Origin: UBA1563 sp037440065 | Lineage (GTDB): Bacteria; Bacteroidota; Ignavibacteria; Ignavibacteriales; Ignavibacteriaceae | Direction: 5' to 3' | DNA length: 64,000 nt | Assembly (NCBI GenBank): GCA_037440065.1 | Contig: JBBIUV010000018.1 | Coordinates: 1-64,000, forward strand | Part shown: positions 54,541 to 63,113 of the stretch, piece by piece | Layout of the letters: every line of letters begins with the position of its first letter | Numbering within the stretch: the first letter of the stretch is position 1 | Made by a program: the position numbers and the translations under genes | Notes under the pieces: generated by a model | The model's database searches: none | What the model was told of the DNA's origin: nothing | Seen by the model: only the letters and a program-made list of their open reading frames with translations

Positions 54541-54563
54541 AAGGCGGAAAGTTTTTCCGCCTT
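54541..54563 (-). terminator. Terminator after the GH20 gene
   Basis: AAGGCGGAAA and TTTCCGCCTT form a 10-bp stem with a 3-base loop. On the minus strand it is followed by TTTTTTATAA, so it ends the GH20 message; on the plus strand there is no T-run, so it would stop the kinase message only weakly. Confidence 0.85.
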
Positions 54564-54597
54564 AAATAATTGCTGTGTTACACAATAATTTAAATTT

Positions 54598-56658
54598 CTA
54601 CTGCACTGCTTTCACTAATTTCTCAATTGCGCTAACAATCATCAGTTCGGCTTGCCCTTGAGGTTTCTTTGCTCCTTCAACGTTTCTTGAAAAAGTTAGC
54701 AAAAATTCAGCGTCTGCCTTTGCTTGTTTGTCGATCAAAGAAACGGCGGTTAATCCATCGTCTGCTAAAAACATTAACGCAAGTGAGAGGCCTTCAATTT
54801 CTTTCAATATGGGTTGTTTATCGATAATTTTTTTTAACTTTTGAAAATTGTCTTTCCAAAGAGTTAGAGTGTTGACGATTTCACTTTTCAATTCCTTTTT
54901 ACCGCTCAAAAACTCATCCACTAATTTTCTAAACTTGCGCGCTGCCGGTGCATCGGGAACAGCGGCGTCTACTACGCGAGTGTAAGGTGAATAGGAATAA
55001 TATTGTACGCCTTGATCATGTCGCGCGTAAATTTTTACAGGTTCTATCAAATCGATGAGAGTTTTGAGGGAAGCTGTTTCAGCATTATTAGTTAAACGGC
55101 GCAGCATCATTTCTTGATTTTTAGTGTTGGTAATTCCAAGTTCTTCAAGTTGAAAATTTATTCTATCAAGTCTGCGGTACATATCGTCAACGTCTCTTAC
55201 ATTTTGTGGTGACCAAAAACGTTCTGCAATTGCTGCTGTACGGGGCCAAATCCGCGAATCAACATTTTCCGGTACAACAAATTCTGCCCACATTGTTGCT
55301 TCGCCACCAAGCACAAATTTCTTTTCAGCATCGCTTAATTTTGAATCAGCCGGAACCGGATCATTTAAATAATGGTAATCGGTCGGTTGATTCAAATCAA
55401 TATAATAGCCGTTGGAAAGAATTCCCATGTAACCTTGCTGTGCAGCTTTCGCAAGTGCTTCTGTTCCGCGCCACGATTGAATAACAATATTTTTCGGCAA
55501 ATCTGGTTGAAGAATTTCATCCCAACCGATCATCTTCTTCCCATACTTGGTAAGGATTGCTAAAATTCTTTTATTAAATAGTGTTTGCAGGTCATGATTA
55601 CTTTTAATTCCGTTTTCTTTCATGAACTTTTGTATCTGTTCGTTCTTGTTCCATTGATGTCCGTTGTTTTCATCACCGCCAATGTGCATATATTCATCGG
55701 GGAAAAGTTCGCACATCTCTTTAAAGAATGCATCGAAAAATTTGTAAGTCTCTTCAATTGTCGGATTAAACGTTGGATCAAAAACTCCCCACTGCCGCTC
55801 AATTGTATATGGCCCTGGAGCGCTTGCTAATTCAGGATAACCGACAAACCAGGAAGTTGAATGTCCCGGAACGTCAAACTCCGGAATTACACGAATACCT
55901 CGGTCTTCAGCATAAGCAAGAATTTCTTTTATTTGTGCTTGTGTGTAATACATTCCGTCGGAACCAAGTTCGTGAAGTTTCGGGAAAGTTTTGCACTCAA
56001 CACGGAATCCTTGATCTTCACTCAAGTGCCAGTGAAAAACATTTAACTTAACCGCAGCCATTGCGTCAAGATTTCGCTTTATAACTTCAACCGGCATGAA
56101 ATGACGGCAAGCGTCAATCATCAATCCGCGCCAAGGAAAACGTGGCTTATCATAAATTAAAACTGATTGAAAATAATAGTTGTTATAATCGGGCTGCAAA
56201 AGTTGTAATAAAGTTTCCAATCCACGCATTGCACCAATTTCAGTAACAGCTTTAATTACTATTTTATTAGCATAAATTCCCATGTTATAATTTTCATACT
56301 CGTTGAGTTTAACTTCCCCTGGCTGTTGAACAGAAATTACTAAATTAGCTCTCGGGTTGCTGTCAGCTTTTGTTATCACATCTTGAGTTAAGAATAACCC
56401 AGTTCTTCCGGAAAGCCGACGAAGAAAATTTGTTGCATACTTATAAATTCTTTTATCAGGATTCCCAGTGATTGCCAACGTAAACGATTTATCAATTTTA
56501 AATCTACCAGTCAGATAATTTACCGAATCGGGTATCGGCATCAGGCTAAAGGGGGTGATTTCATCGTTTGCCAAGAATGAAGTTTCAGTTGGAGAAATTT
56601 GTCCTTGCATAAAAACTCCGCTAACAATTAGCAAAATTAGAATTAAATATTTTTTCAT
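54598..56658 (-). CDS. Beta-N-acetylhexosaminidase, GH20
   Basis: A 686-residue secreted enzyme (signal peptide to about residue 18) that releases terminal N-acetylglucosamine or -galactosamine. An N-terminal GH20b domain (about 35-170) precedes the catalytic barrel with WRGLMIDACRHF, the catalytic D329-E330 pair (HIGGDE) and GWDEI/QSWRG. The C-terminal extension after about 530 is helical and not recognised. It could serve chitin or peptidoglycan-derived sugar use. AAGGGAAAG precedes the ATG. Confidence 0.95.
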   Translation of the reverse strand: MKKYLILILLIVSGVFMQGQISPTETSFLANDEITPFSLMPIPDSVNYLTGRFKIDKSFTLAITGNPDKRIYKYATNFLRRLSGRTGLFLTQDVITKADSNPRANLVISVQQPGEVKLNEYENYNMGIYANKIVIKAVTEIGAMRGLETLLQLLQPDYNNYYFQSVLIYDKPRFPWRGLMIDACRHFMPVEVIKRNLDAMAAVKLNVFHWHLSEDQGFRVECKTFPKLHELGSDGMYYTQAQIKEILAYAEDRGIRVIPEFDVPGHSTSWFVGYPELASAPGPYTIERQWGVFDPTFNPTIEETYKFFDAFFKEMCELFPDEYMHIGGDENNGHQWNKNEQIQKFMKENGIKSNHDLQTLFNKRILAILTKYGKKMIGWDEILQPDLPKNIVIQSWRGTEALAKAAQQGYMGILSNGYYIDLNQPTDYHYLNDPVPADSKLSDAEKKFVLGGEATMWAEFVVPENVDSRIWPRTAAIAERFWSPQNVRDVDDMYRRLDRINFQLEELGITNTKNQEMMLRRLTNNAETASLKTLIDLIEPVKIYARHDQGVQYYSYSPYTRVVDAAVPDAPAARKFRKLVDEFLSGKKELKSEIVNTLTLWKDNFQKLKKIIDKQPILKEIEGLSLALMFLADDGLTAVSLIDKQAKADAEFLLTFSRNVEGAKKPQGQAELMIVSAIEKLVKAVQ

Positions 56659-56676
56659 AAGTACTTTCCCTTAGAT

Positions 56677-58059
56677 TTATTGTGGTAAAGAAATTCCTTT
56701 TAATTTTCTGTAAAGAGAAACAGCAAACGTGTCGGTCATCCCGGAAATGAAATCGGTTATTTGTAAAAGTTTGGAATAAAAATCTTCGTCCGAATTTTTT
56801 GCAAGTTCAAATTGCGGTGGAAAAAGTTTGATGATGGTTTTTGTTCTGTGTGAATGCTTCTCGTTTGAAAAATCAAGCAAAGCTGAGACAAAAATATCGA
56901 GTAACCCGCCGAGTACTTCGTACCCGACCGCTTCGCGTTCAATAACGGTTTTGTAAGAATAGATTTTTTCAACAGAAACTTTTTCAATTACCTCAAGCGG
57001 TTTACGGGCTGAAATAACACTGATAAGTTCCGATTCAAAATCACCCACGAGAATTTGCTCTTCGTTATCGATAAAAGCTTTTGCCAATTGTTCAACCAGT
57101 AAGGTAATAGCCTTTGCGCGCAAGTAACCGATTTTCTCTTTTTCATCGCGCGTGTTGTAAAGTTTTAATTTTGTTTTACCGATAAGCGGCATCAGCAAGT
57201 TTTCAGTTTCTTCGAACGAAACCAAACCGAGATGCGAACCGTCTTCAAGATCCATTATCCGATAGCAAATATCGTCCGCAGCTTCAACCAAAAACGCAAG
57301 AGGATGACGGCACCAGAAAAAGGAATTTTTCTCTTTCGTCTTTTTTGTTAAACCAACTTCTTCAGCAACTGTTTGAAAAATATTTTTTTCGGATTGGAAG
57401 AATCCAAACTTCTTATAAATCTTCGGTGGTTTTGTCGAACTTGCGTTGTTGGTTTGAGACGGTTGAAGAAAAGATTCTTTCGGGTATTTGGTGAACGCTG
57501 CAAGTGTGGCGTGTGTTAATCTAAGTCCTCCCAGCACATTTGGATTTTGCAGTTGCGAAATAATTCTGAATCCCTGCGCATTTCCTTCAAACTTAATTAA
57601 GTCGTTCCATTTCTTTTCATCATTAATTTTTTCTTCAAGCGGTTTGCCGTTTCCCGTTTTGAAGTAATCGGAAATAGCATCTTCACCAGAATGACCAAAG
57701 GGAGGATTGCCGATATCATGCGCTAAACAAGCGGCTGCAACAATTTCACCAAAATGGAATTTTGTAAAATTCTTTTTAAGCCGCGGATGCCGTTCAATAA
57801 TTTTTTCGCCCACAAGATTCCCAAGCGAACGCCCTACGCATGAAACTTCAAGGCTGTGTGTTAATCTGGTGTGAACGAAATCGCTTTCGGGTAAAGGAAA
57901 AACTTGTGTCTTGTCCTGCAGTCTTCTAAATGCCGAAGAAAACACCACGCGGTCAAAATCTTTTTGAAAAGCGCTGCGGCCATCGTAAGAAGGATTATTC
58001 TTCTTATCGCTTTTATCGTAACCAAGAATTTTAGATGACAGAAGTTTTTCCCAGCGCAT
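56677..58059 (-). CDS. dgt: Deoxyguanosinetriphosphate triphosphohydrolase
   Basis: An HD-domain dNTPase that cleaves dGTP (or dNTPs) to deoxynucleoside and triphosphate. The metal motif reads H in TRLTHSLEV, HD in LAHDIGNPPFGH, and a later D. The 460-residue length is near the E. coli-type Dgt. The gene begins 18 bases upstream of GH20 in the same direction and may be co-transcribed with it. It is divergent from recG. Confidence 0.94.
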   Translation of the reverse strand: MRWEKLLSSKILGYDKSDKKNNPSYDGRSAFQKDFDRVVFSSAFRRLQDKTQVFPLPESDFVHTRLTHSLEVSCVGRSLGNLVGEKIIERHPRLKKNFTKFHFGEIVAAACLAHDIGNPPFGHSGEDAISDYFKTGNGKPLEEKINDEKKWNDLIKFEGNAQGFRIISQLQNPNVLGGLRLTHATLAAFTKYPKESFLQPSQTNNASSTKPPKIYKKFGFFQSEKNIFQTVAEEVGLTKKTKEKNSFFWCRHPLAFLVEAADDICYRIMDLEDGSHLGLVSFEETENLLMPLIGKTKLKLYNTRDEKEKIGYLRAKAITLLVEQLAKAFIDNEEQILVGDFESELISVISARKPLEVIEKVSVEKIYSYKTVIEREAVGYEVLGGLLDIFVSALLDFSNEKHSHRTKTIIKLFPPQFELAKNSDEDFYSKLLQITDFISGMTDTFAVSLYRKLKGISLPQ

Positions 58060-58133
58060 AGCTATCTTTGATTGTTAATGGGTATGAAAGTTTTCTACTT
58101 TCTCATTACTAAAATATTATTTTTCCTATTAAT

Positions 58134-60389
58134 TTGACATCAGAAATAGAGAAAGTTAAAAACGAGACAAATCAACGTATGAGCGCGCAAAACAGTAATC
58201 CATTAGAGCAATCGATCCAATATATCAAAACCGTTGGACCGAAGCGCGCGGAGACGTTTGCCAAAATTGGAATTCGTTCTATAAAAGATTTGCTTTTCTA
58301 TTTTCCCACCCGCTATTTAGATAGAAGAAACTTACTAACTTCAAGTAAAGCTTACAAAGTTATTGAAGATGGATACGATGGTGAAATAACCGTGATTGGA
58401 AAAGTTGTTGATAAAGACTCACTCACATTTAGAGGAAAAAGAATTTTTAACGTTAAGTTGCGGGATGAAGACGGATATTTCGGATGCGTTTGGTTTCAAG
58501 GGGCAAAATATTTTCAAGATAAATTTAACAGCGGAGAAATTTTTGCGATCTCTGCAAAACCAACAATCTCGCGGTACGGTGAATTGCAATTCGTTCACCC
58601 CGATTTTGACCGAATAAGCGAAGATGAATCACAATTCTTTTACAACACTGGCAAGATCATTCCTTTCTACCGCATTCCAAAGGAATTAAAAGAAAAAAAC
58701 ATTGGCGATCTCAGTTTCCGTAAAATAATTTCGTTCGCTATTGATGAATATCTTTCGCTTGTAAAAGAAACTCTTCCGGCGCAGATAAGAGAAAAGCATC
58801 AACTTCAAAATTTACAAGATGCTATAAGGCAAATGCACTTTCCCGAAAGCGATGAACAATTAAATGAAGCGAAGAAAAGGTTTTCTTACGAAGAGCTTTT
58901 TTACATCGAAACATTGGTTGCGCTTAGAAAAAATAATTATAAAGAAAAGTTAAAAGGACTTTCTCTTCCGCTAAAAACAAATCTTGTAAAGGATTTTATC
59001 AAATCGCTTGCGTTTGAGTTAACCGCTGCGCAGAAAAAAGTTTTAACTGAAATTCTTTCCGACATGAAAAATGAAAAACCGATGAACCGGTTGCTGCAAG
59101 GTGATGTTGGAAGCGGCAAAACAATTGTGGCGCTCATTGCTATGCTAGTTGCAGTTGATAACGGCTTTCAAGCGGTGATCATGGTGCCAACGGAAATTCT
59201 TGCAGATCAGCATGCGAAAAATATTTCTAAACTATTCCAGAATTTTCATACTCTTTATCCTCAGTATGAGATTAAACCAACGCTTATCATCGGTGGACAG
59301 AGAAAAAGTTTGCGCAACAAAAATCTTGATGAGATTGCTTTACAAGAAGCAGATATCATCATCGGAACGCATGCATTGTTCGAAGAAGGAGTTCATTTTA
59401 AAAAACTTGGATTGGTTGTTATTGATGAGCAGCACCGATTTGGTGTTGCACAGCGGGCAAGACTCGCATCAAAAGGAAGCGTACCGGAAGTGATAGTTAT
59501 GTCAGCAACGCCAATTCCGCGCACACTCTCAATGACCATCTACGGTGATCTCGATGTTTCAACAATCACTGAAATGCCGAAGAATAGAATTCCGATAAAA
59601 ACGTTTCTTCGTGGAGAAAGCAAACTACCTGAAATCTACAAATTTATTCTTGATAAAACGAAAGAAGGTGTACAAACGTTTATCGTTTATCCGCTTGTTG
59701 AGGAATCAGAAAAACTGGAATTGAAAGCGGCAACAACACTGTACGAAAATTTAAAAGAAACCTATTTCAAAGATTTGAATGTTGGCTTAATCCACGGAAG
59801 AATGAAATGGCAGGAAAAAGAAGAAGTAATGCTTCTTTTCGCTGCAAAAAAATATGATGTGCTTATCTCAACAACAGTAATTGAAGTTGGAATTGACATA
59901 CCCGGCGCAAACATCATTTTAATTGATGACGCACACCGTTTTGGTTTGTCACAGCTTCATCAACTACGTGGACGAGTCGGTAGAGGAACGGAACAAGCTT
60001 ATTGTATACTTGTTACAAAGGATGAATACGCAGCGTCTTCAGCTCGACTTCCGAAAGCGCTGGAATACTTGTCTCCTGTATTAATAGAAAAACATAAGTC
60101 GGCAATTCGTCTGCAAACAATGGTAAAGCATCTTGATGGATTTAAAATTGCAGAAGTTGATATGAAGCTGAGAGGTCCCGGAGATATTTTTGGAGTGAAG
60201 CAAAGCGGGTTTCCTGAATTGAAATTCTCCGACATCATAAGGGACAGTGAATTGCTTTTGCAGGCAAAGACAGATGCGTTTGAAATTGTTGCAAATGATC
60301 CTCAACTTCTCAAAGAAGAGCATGCAGTCATCAGAAAAAATCTTCTCGAACACTATTCTGAAAATTTAAAGTACGCTAAAGTAGGGTAG
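58134..60389 (+). CDS. recG: ATP-dependent DNA helicase RecG
   Basis: A branch-migrating helicase for stalled forks and recombination intermediates. Visible parts: an N-terminal wedge/OB domain (about 25-170), Walker A GDVGSGKT at 323-330, DEQH at 431-434, MSATPIPRT, LIHGRM and RGRVGRG. The length of 751 residues is normal. The frame starts at TTG 58134; ATG 58179 (MSAQNSN) is an equally possible start, and neither has a clear ribosome site. Confidence 0.96.
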   Translation: MTSEIEKVKNETNQRMSAQNSNPLEQSIQYIKTVGPKRAETFAKIGIRSIKDLLFYFPTRYLDRRNLLTSSKAYKVIEDGYDGEITVIGKVVDKDSLTFRGKRIFNVKLRDEDGYFGCVWFQGAKYFQDKFNSGEIFAISAKPTISRYGELQFVHPDFDRISEDESQFFYNTGKIIPFYRIPKELKEKNIGDLSFRKIISFAIDEYLSLVKETLPAQIREKHQLQNLQDAIRQMHFPESDEQLNEAKKRFSYEELFYIETLVALRKNNYKEKLKGLSLPLKTNLVKDFIKSLAFELTAAQKKVLTEILSDMKNEKPMNRLLQGDVGSGKTIVALIAMLVAVDNGFQAVIMVPTEILADQHAKNISKLFQNFHTLYPQYEIKPTLIIGGQRKSLRNKNLDEIALQEADIIIGTHALFEEGVHFKKLGLVVIDEQHRFGVAQRARLASKGSVPEVIVMSATPIPRTLSMTIYGDLDVSTITEMPKNRIPIKTFLRGESKLPEIYKFILDKTKEGVQTFIVYPLVEESEKLELKAATTLYENLKETYFKDLNVGLIHGRMKWQEKEEVMLLFAAKKYDVLISTTVIEVGIDIPGANIILIDDAHRFGLSQLHQLRGRVGRGTEQAYCILVTKDEYAASSARLPKALEYLSPVLIEKHKSAIRLQTMVKHLDGFKIAEVDMKLRGPGDIFGVKQSGFPELKFSDIIRDSELLLQAKTDAFEIVANDPQLLKEEHAVIRKNLLEHYSENLKYAKVG

Positions 60390-60449
60390 TGAAAATATTT
60401 TTTTTGAATCGACGTTGAAAAACTTTTTTTTGTAGAAGAGCAAAAAATA

Positions 60450-60477
60450 TTGACATAAAAATTTTTCTACTTATATT
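60450..60477 (+). promoter_or_regulatory. Near-consensus promoter for the ATP-grasp cluster
   Basis: TTGACA at 60450-60455 and TATATT at 60472-60477 are 16 bases apart. Transcription would start near 60484, about a dozen bases before an AAAGGAGA ribosome site at 60496-60503. It lies in the 143-base gap after recG. Confidence 0.6.
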
Positions 60478-60508
60478 TGGACAAAAAAAATAATTAAAGG
60501 AGACAAAA

Positions 60509-61591
60509 ATTTTTTCATCACGTAATGTTCGCTTGAATGTTGCACTAACATTTAATGTAAAACCTGAAAGTACTTCTTTCATTGATGAATTGTCTCCAAA
60601 CCCCGTAACATCTTTTCAGAACTCACAAAAAAAAATTCAAGACACCTTTGCTGAGTGGGATAGCCGTGACACCGTCAATGCTGTGCGCGATGCACTAGCC
60701 GAATTTCATTCCGTTACAATGATTGAAGCAGACTACAACGCTTTCGAGAAATTGAAAGAAGTAAAGCCTGACATCGTATTTAATGTAGCTGAAGGATTTT
60801 TCGGAGTAAGCAGAGAAGCGCAAATTCCTGCAATGCTTGACATGCTGAATATTCCTTACACCGGTTCCGATCCTTCAACGCTTGCAATTTGTTTGGACAA
60901 AGCTCGCACAAAAGAAATTTTATCTTACTACAAGATTCCAACACCAAAATTTATAGTCGTTGATCAGGTAGACGACTTGAAAAAATTCCAATTGAATTTT
61001 CCTGTTATCGTAAAACCGAACGCCGAAGGTTCAAGCAAAGGAATTTTTACTTCTTCGTTCGTCAAAAGTTATACGGAACTTGAAAAAGAAGTGGAAAGAG
61101 TCTTGAACGAGTACAATCAGTCGGCATTGCTGGAAGAGTTTTTACCGGGAAGAGAATTCACTGTCGCAATGCTCGGCAACGGAAAAGAAACTGAAGTTCT
61201 TCCAATTGTTGAAATAAATTATTCGGAATTCCCCGAAGACTTTATTCCGATTTATTCTTATGAAGCCAAATGGATTCTCGACACAAAAGAAAATCCGCTT
61301 GATGTTTTTTCCTGTCCGGCAAAACTTAACAACGAACTTGAACGAAAAATCAAAAACGTTTGTTTAGAAACATATAAAGTTCTTCGCTGCAGAGATTGGA
61401 GTAGAATTGATATTCGTCTCGATGCAAACGGAGAACCGAATATTATAGAAATAAATCCTCTGCCGGGAATCTTGCCCGATCCGAAAGATAATTCATGTTA
61501 TCCCAAAGCCGCAAGAACCGCCGGAATGGATTACACAACCATGTTAAACAAAGTTTTATACACAGCAGCAAAACGTTACAACTTAGTATGA
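60509..61591 (+). CDS. D-Ala-D-Ala ligase-like ATP-grasp enzyme A
   Basis: An ATP-dependent carboxylate-amine ligase of about 360 residues (352 from TTG 60533). In 60533 numbering: LNIPYTGSDP at 105-114 and LDKARTKEIL at 121-130 are Ddl-type, KPNAEGSSKG at 161-170 is the ATP loop, EEFLPGREFT at 201-210, and the metal site is D293, E306 and N308 (RIDIRLD, EINPLPG). The loop that contacts the second D-alanine in Ddl (PGMT...S) is replaced by PGILPDPKDNS, so another substrate is likely. An AAAGGAG lies six bases before an ATT at 60509 and not before TTG 60533, so I place the start at the ATT. It overlaps the next gene (ATGA). Confidence 0.85.
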   Translation: MFSSRNVRLNVALTFNVKPESTSFIDELSPNPVTSFQNSQKKIQDTFAEWDSRDTVNAVRDALAEFHSVTMIEADYNAFEKLKEVKPDIVFNVAEGFFGVSREAQIPAMLDMLNIPYTGSDPSTLAICLDKARTKEILSYYKIPTPKFIVVDQVDDLKKFQLNFPVIVKPNAEGSSKGIFTSSFVKSYTELEKEVERVLNEYNQSALLEEFLPGREFTVAMLGNGKETEVLPIVEINYSEFPEDFIPIYSYEAKWILDTKENPLDVFSCPAKLNNELERKIKNVCLETYKVLRCRDWSRIDIRLDANGEPNIIEINPLPGILPDPKDNSCYPKAARTAGMDYTTMLNKVLYTAAKRYNLV

Positions 61592-62649
61592 TCATTGACG
61601 CAAAAATATTGCTTTGCTACAATGCACCCGTAAGTATTTATCAAGTCTACAATGGAAAGCCGAAGGAATTTGACGGAACGGTAGACGATACCTCGGAAAG
61701 CAGTTTTGTAAATGAGCTTGACACCTTAGTAACGTCATTGAAAAAATATTTTGCTCACGTTGAAACCTTAGCCGTAACCAAAAACATTGGTGAAACAATC
61801 AGAAAAATTTCATCGATTAATCCCGACGCGATTTTTAATATGGTTGAATCAGTTGAAGGGAATGCTACGTTTGAAGCTTTTCACGCAGGAATTTTTGATC
61901 TTTTAGATATTTCATACACGGGAAATCATCCGCAAGCACTCGGAAATTGTTTGAATAAAACTTATGCAAAACAAATTCTTCGTTCTCACGGAATTAATAC
62001 TCCCGGTTCACTCACCTATAAGCCCCACTCACGTATTACACAAAAAAGTTTTTCTTTGCAATTCCCGGTTATTACTAAATTAGCAAAAGAAGATGCAAGC
62101 ATCGGAATTTCCGAACACTCGGTTGTCTCTTCTTTTGAGAATTTAAAAAAGCAGATCAAGTTTTTAACTTCAACATATAACCAGGAGGTTATTGTTGAAG
62201 AGTATATTGCAGGAAGAGAGTTTAACATTGCGGTTTTAGGAAACAGTACGCTGCCGATCTCCGAAATAGATTTCAGCGGTCTGCCTGAGCATCTTCCTAA
62301 AATTGTAACGTATGAAGGGAAATGGATCTCCGAAAGTTTGTACTACAAACATACGACTCCAAAATGTCCCGCTCCACTTACTGAAGAGCAGAGAAGAAAT
62401 ATTTCATCCACCGCGCTAGCAACATTCAACGCGATGGAATGCAGAGATTATGCACGCGTTGATATTCGTTTAGATAAAAACGATGTACCTTACGTTATTG
62501 AAGTAAACCCAAATCCGGATATTTCTACCGATTCAGGATTTGCACGCGCAGCAAAAGCATCCGGTCTTCACTACGAAGAGATGCTTTATAAAATAATTAA
62601 TTTAGCTTTACACAGAGGAAAACGTGATACGCAAATTAAAGCAGGCTGA
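61588..62649 (+). CDS. D-Ala-D-Ala ligase-like ATP-grasp enzyme B
   Basis: A second ligase of the same fold, 353 residues from ATG 61588, which overlaps the previous stop. It has SYTGNHPQALGNCLNKTYAK (Ddl-type), the ATP loop TKLAKEDASIGIS, EEYIAGREFN, and the metal site RVDIRLD/EVNPNPD. The C-terminal substrate loop differs both from Ddl and from enzyme A (PDISTDSG). The two are clearly paralogous but have diverged, so they probably act on different substrates or form a two-step assembly. The frame is open from 61495, but that would overlap enzyme A by 97 bases. Confidence 0.86.
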   Translation: MIIDAKILLCYNAPVSIYQVYNGKPKEFDGTVDDTSESSFVNELDTLVTSLKKYFAHVETLAVTKNIGETIRKISSINPDAIFNMVESVEGNATFEAFHAGIFDLLDISYTGNHPQALGNCLNKTYAKQILRSHGINTPGSLTYKPHSRITQKSFSLQFPVITKLAKEDASIGISEHSVVSSFENLKKQIKFLTSTYNQEVIVEEYIAGREFNIAVLGNSTLPISEIDFSGLPEHLPKIVTYEGKWISESLYYKHTTPKCPAPLTEEQRRNISSTALATFNAMECRDYARVDIRLDKNDVPYVIEVNPNPDISTDSGFARAAKASGLHYEEMLYKIINLALHRGKRDTQIKAG

Positions 62650-63100
62650 CCGCCCCGCTTTAGAAACAATTTTACGGAAAACAAATAACTTTAAAGAAGA
62701 AGAAGTAAGTGTTGCTTTAGAACTTATTGATATCACACTCTTGAACGAAGAGCAAAGTGATTATCATGTTTTTGTTTATACAGAAAAAGGAAAAGTTCTT
62801 GGCTATCACTGCACCGGTAAACGCCCGCTAACCGATGGAGTTTATGATCTTTACTGGATTGTGGTAGATCCCGAAAGTTCCGGTAAAGGTATTGGAAAAA
62901 AATTAGTACTACATGCAGAAGCGTTTGTTCGTGAAAGAAACGGACGCTGGCTTCTGGCTGAAACTTCTTCTAAAGAATTATACGGCGCAACGCAGAAATT
63001 TTATTTTAAAAATGAATTTTCAATCGTTGCACAAATAAATGATTTTTATGCTGTTGGAGACGCCCTGCTTGTCTTCGGTAAATATTTGTTGAACAAATGA
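62624..63100 (+). CDS. GNAT N-acetyltransferase
   Basis: A 158-residue acetyltransferase with the acyl-CoA loop VDPESSGKGIGKKL and the usual beta4-alpha3 pattern before it (YDLYWIVVD). The start is GTG with AGAGGA about five bases upstream, inside the end of ligase B (26-base overlap), so translation is coupled. In the known beta-lysine pathway an acetyltransferase (AblB) acts after lysine 2,3-aminomutase; this one is shorter and not clearly AblB. Its place suggests acetylation of the product or of a side-chain amine. Confidence 0.85.
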   Translation: MIRKLKQADRPALETILRKTNNFKEEEVSVALELIDITLLNEEQSDYHVFVYTEKGKVLGYHCTGKRPLTDGVYDLYWIVVDPESSGKGIGKKLVLHAEAFVRERNGRWLLAETSSKELYGATQKFYFKNEFSIVAQINDFYAVGDALLVFGKYLLNK

Positions 63101-63113
63101 GTAAGGTGAAGTA

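Noticed and set aside
60509..61591. Authentic D-alanine-D-alanine ligase (ddl) for peptidoglycan
   Set aside because: The loop that binds the second D-alanine is replaced, and a diverged paralogue with a KamA-type enzyme sits beside it.
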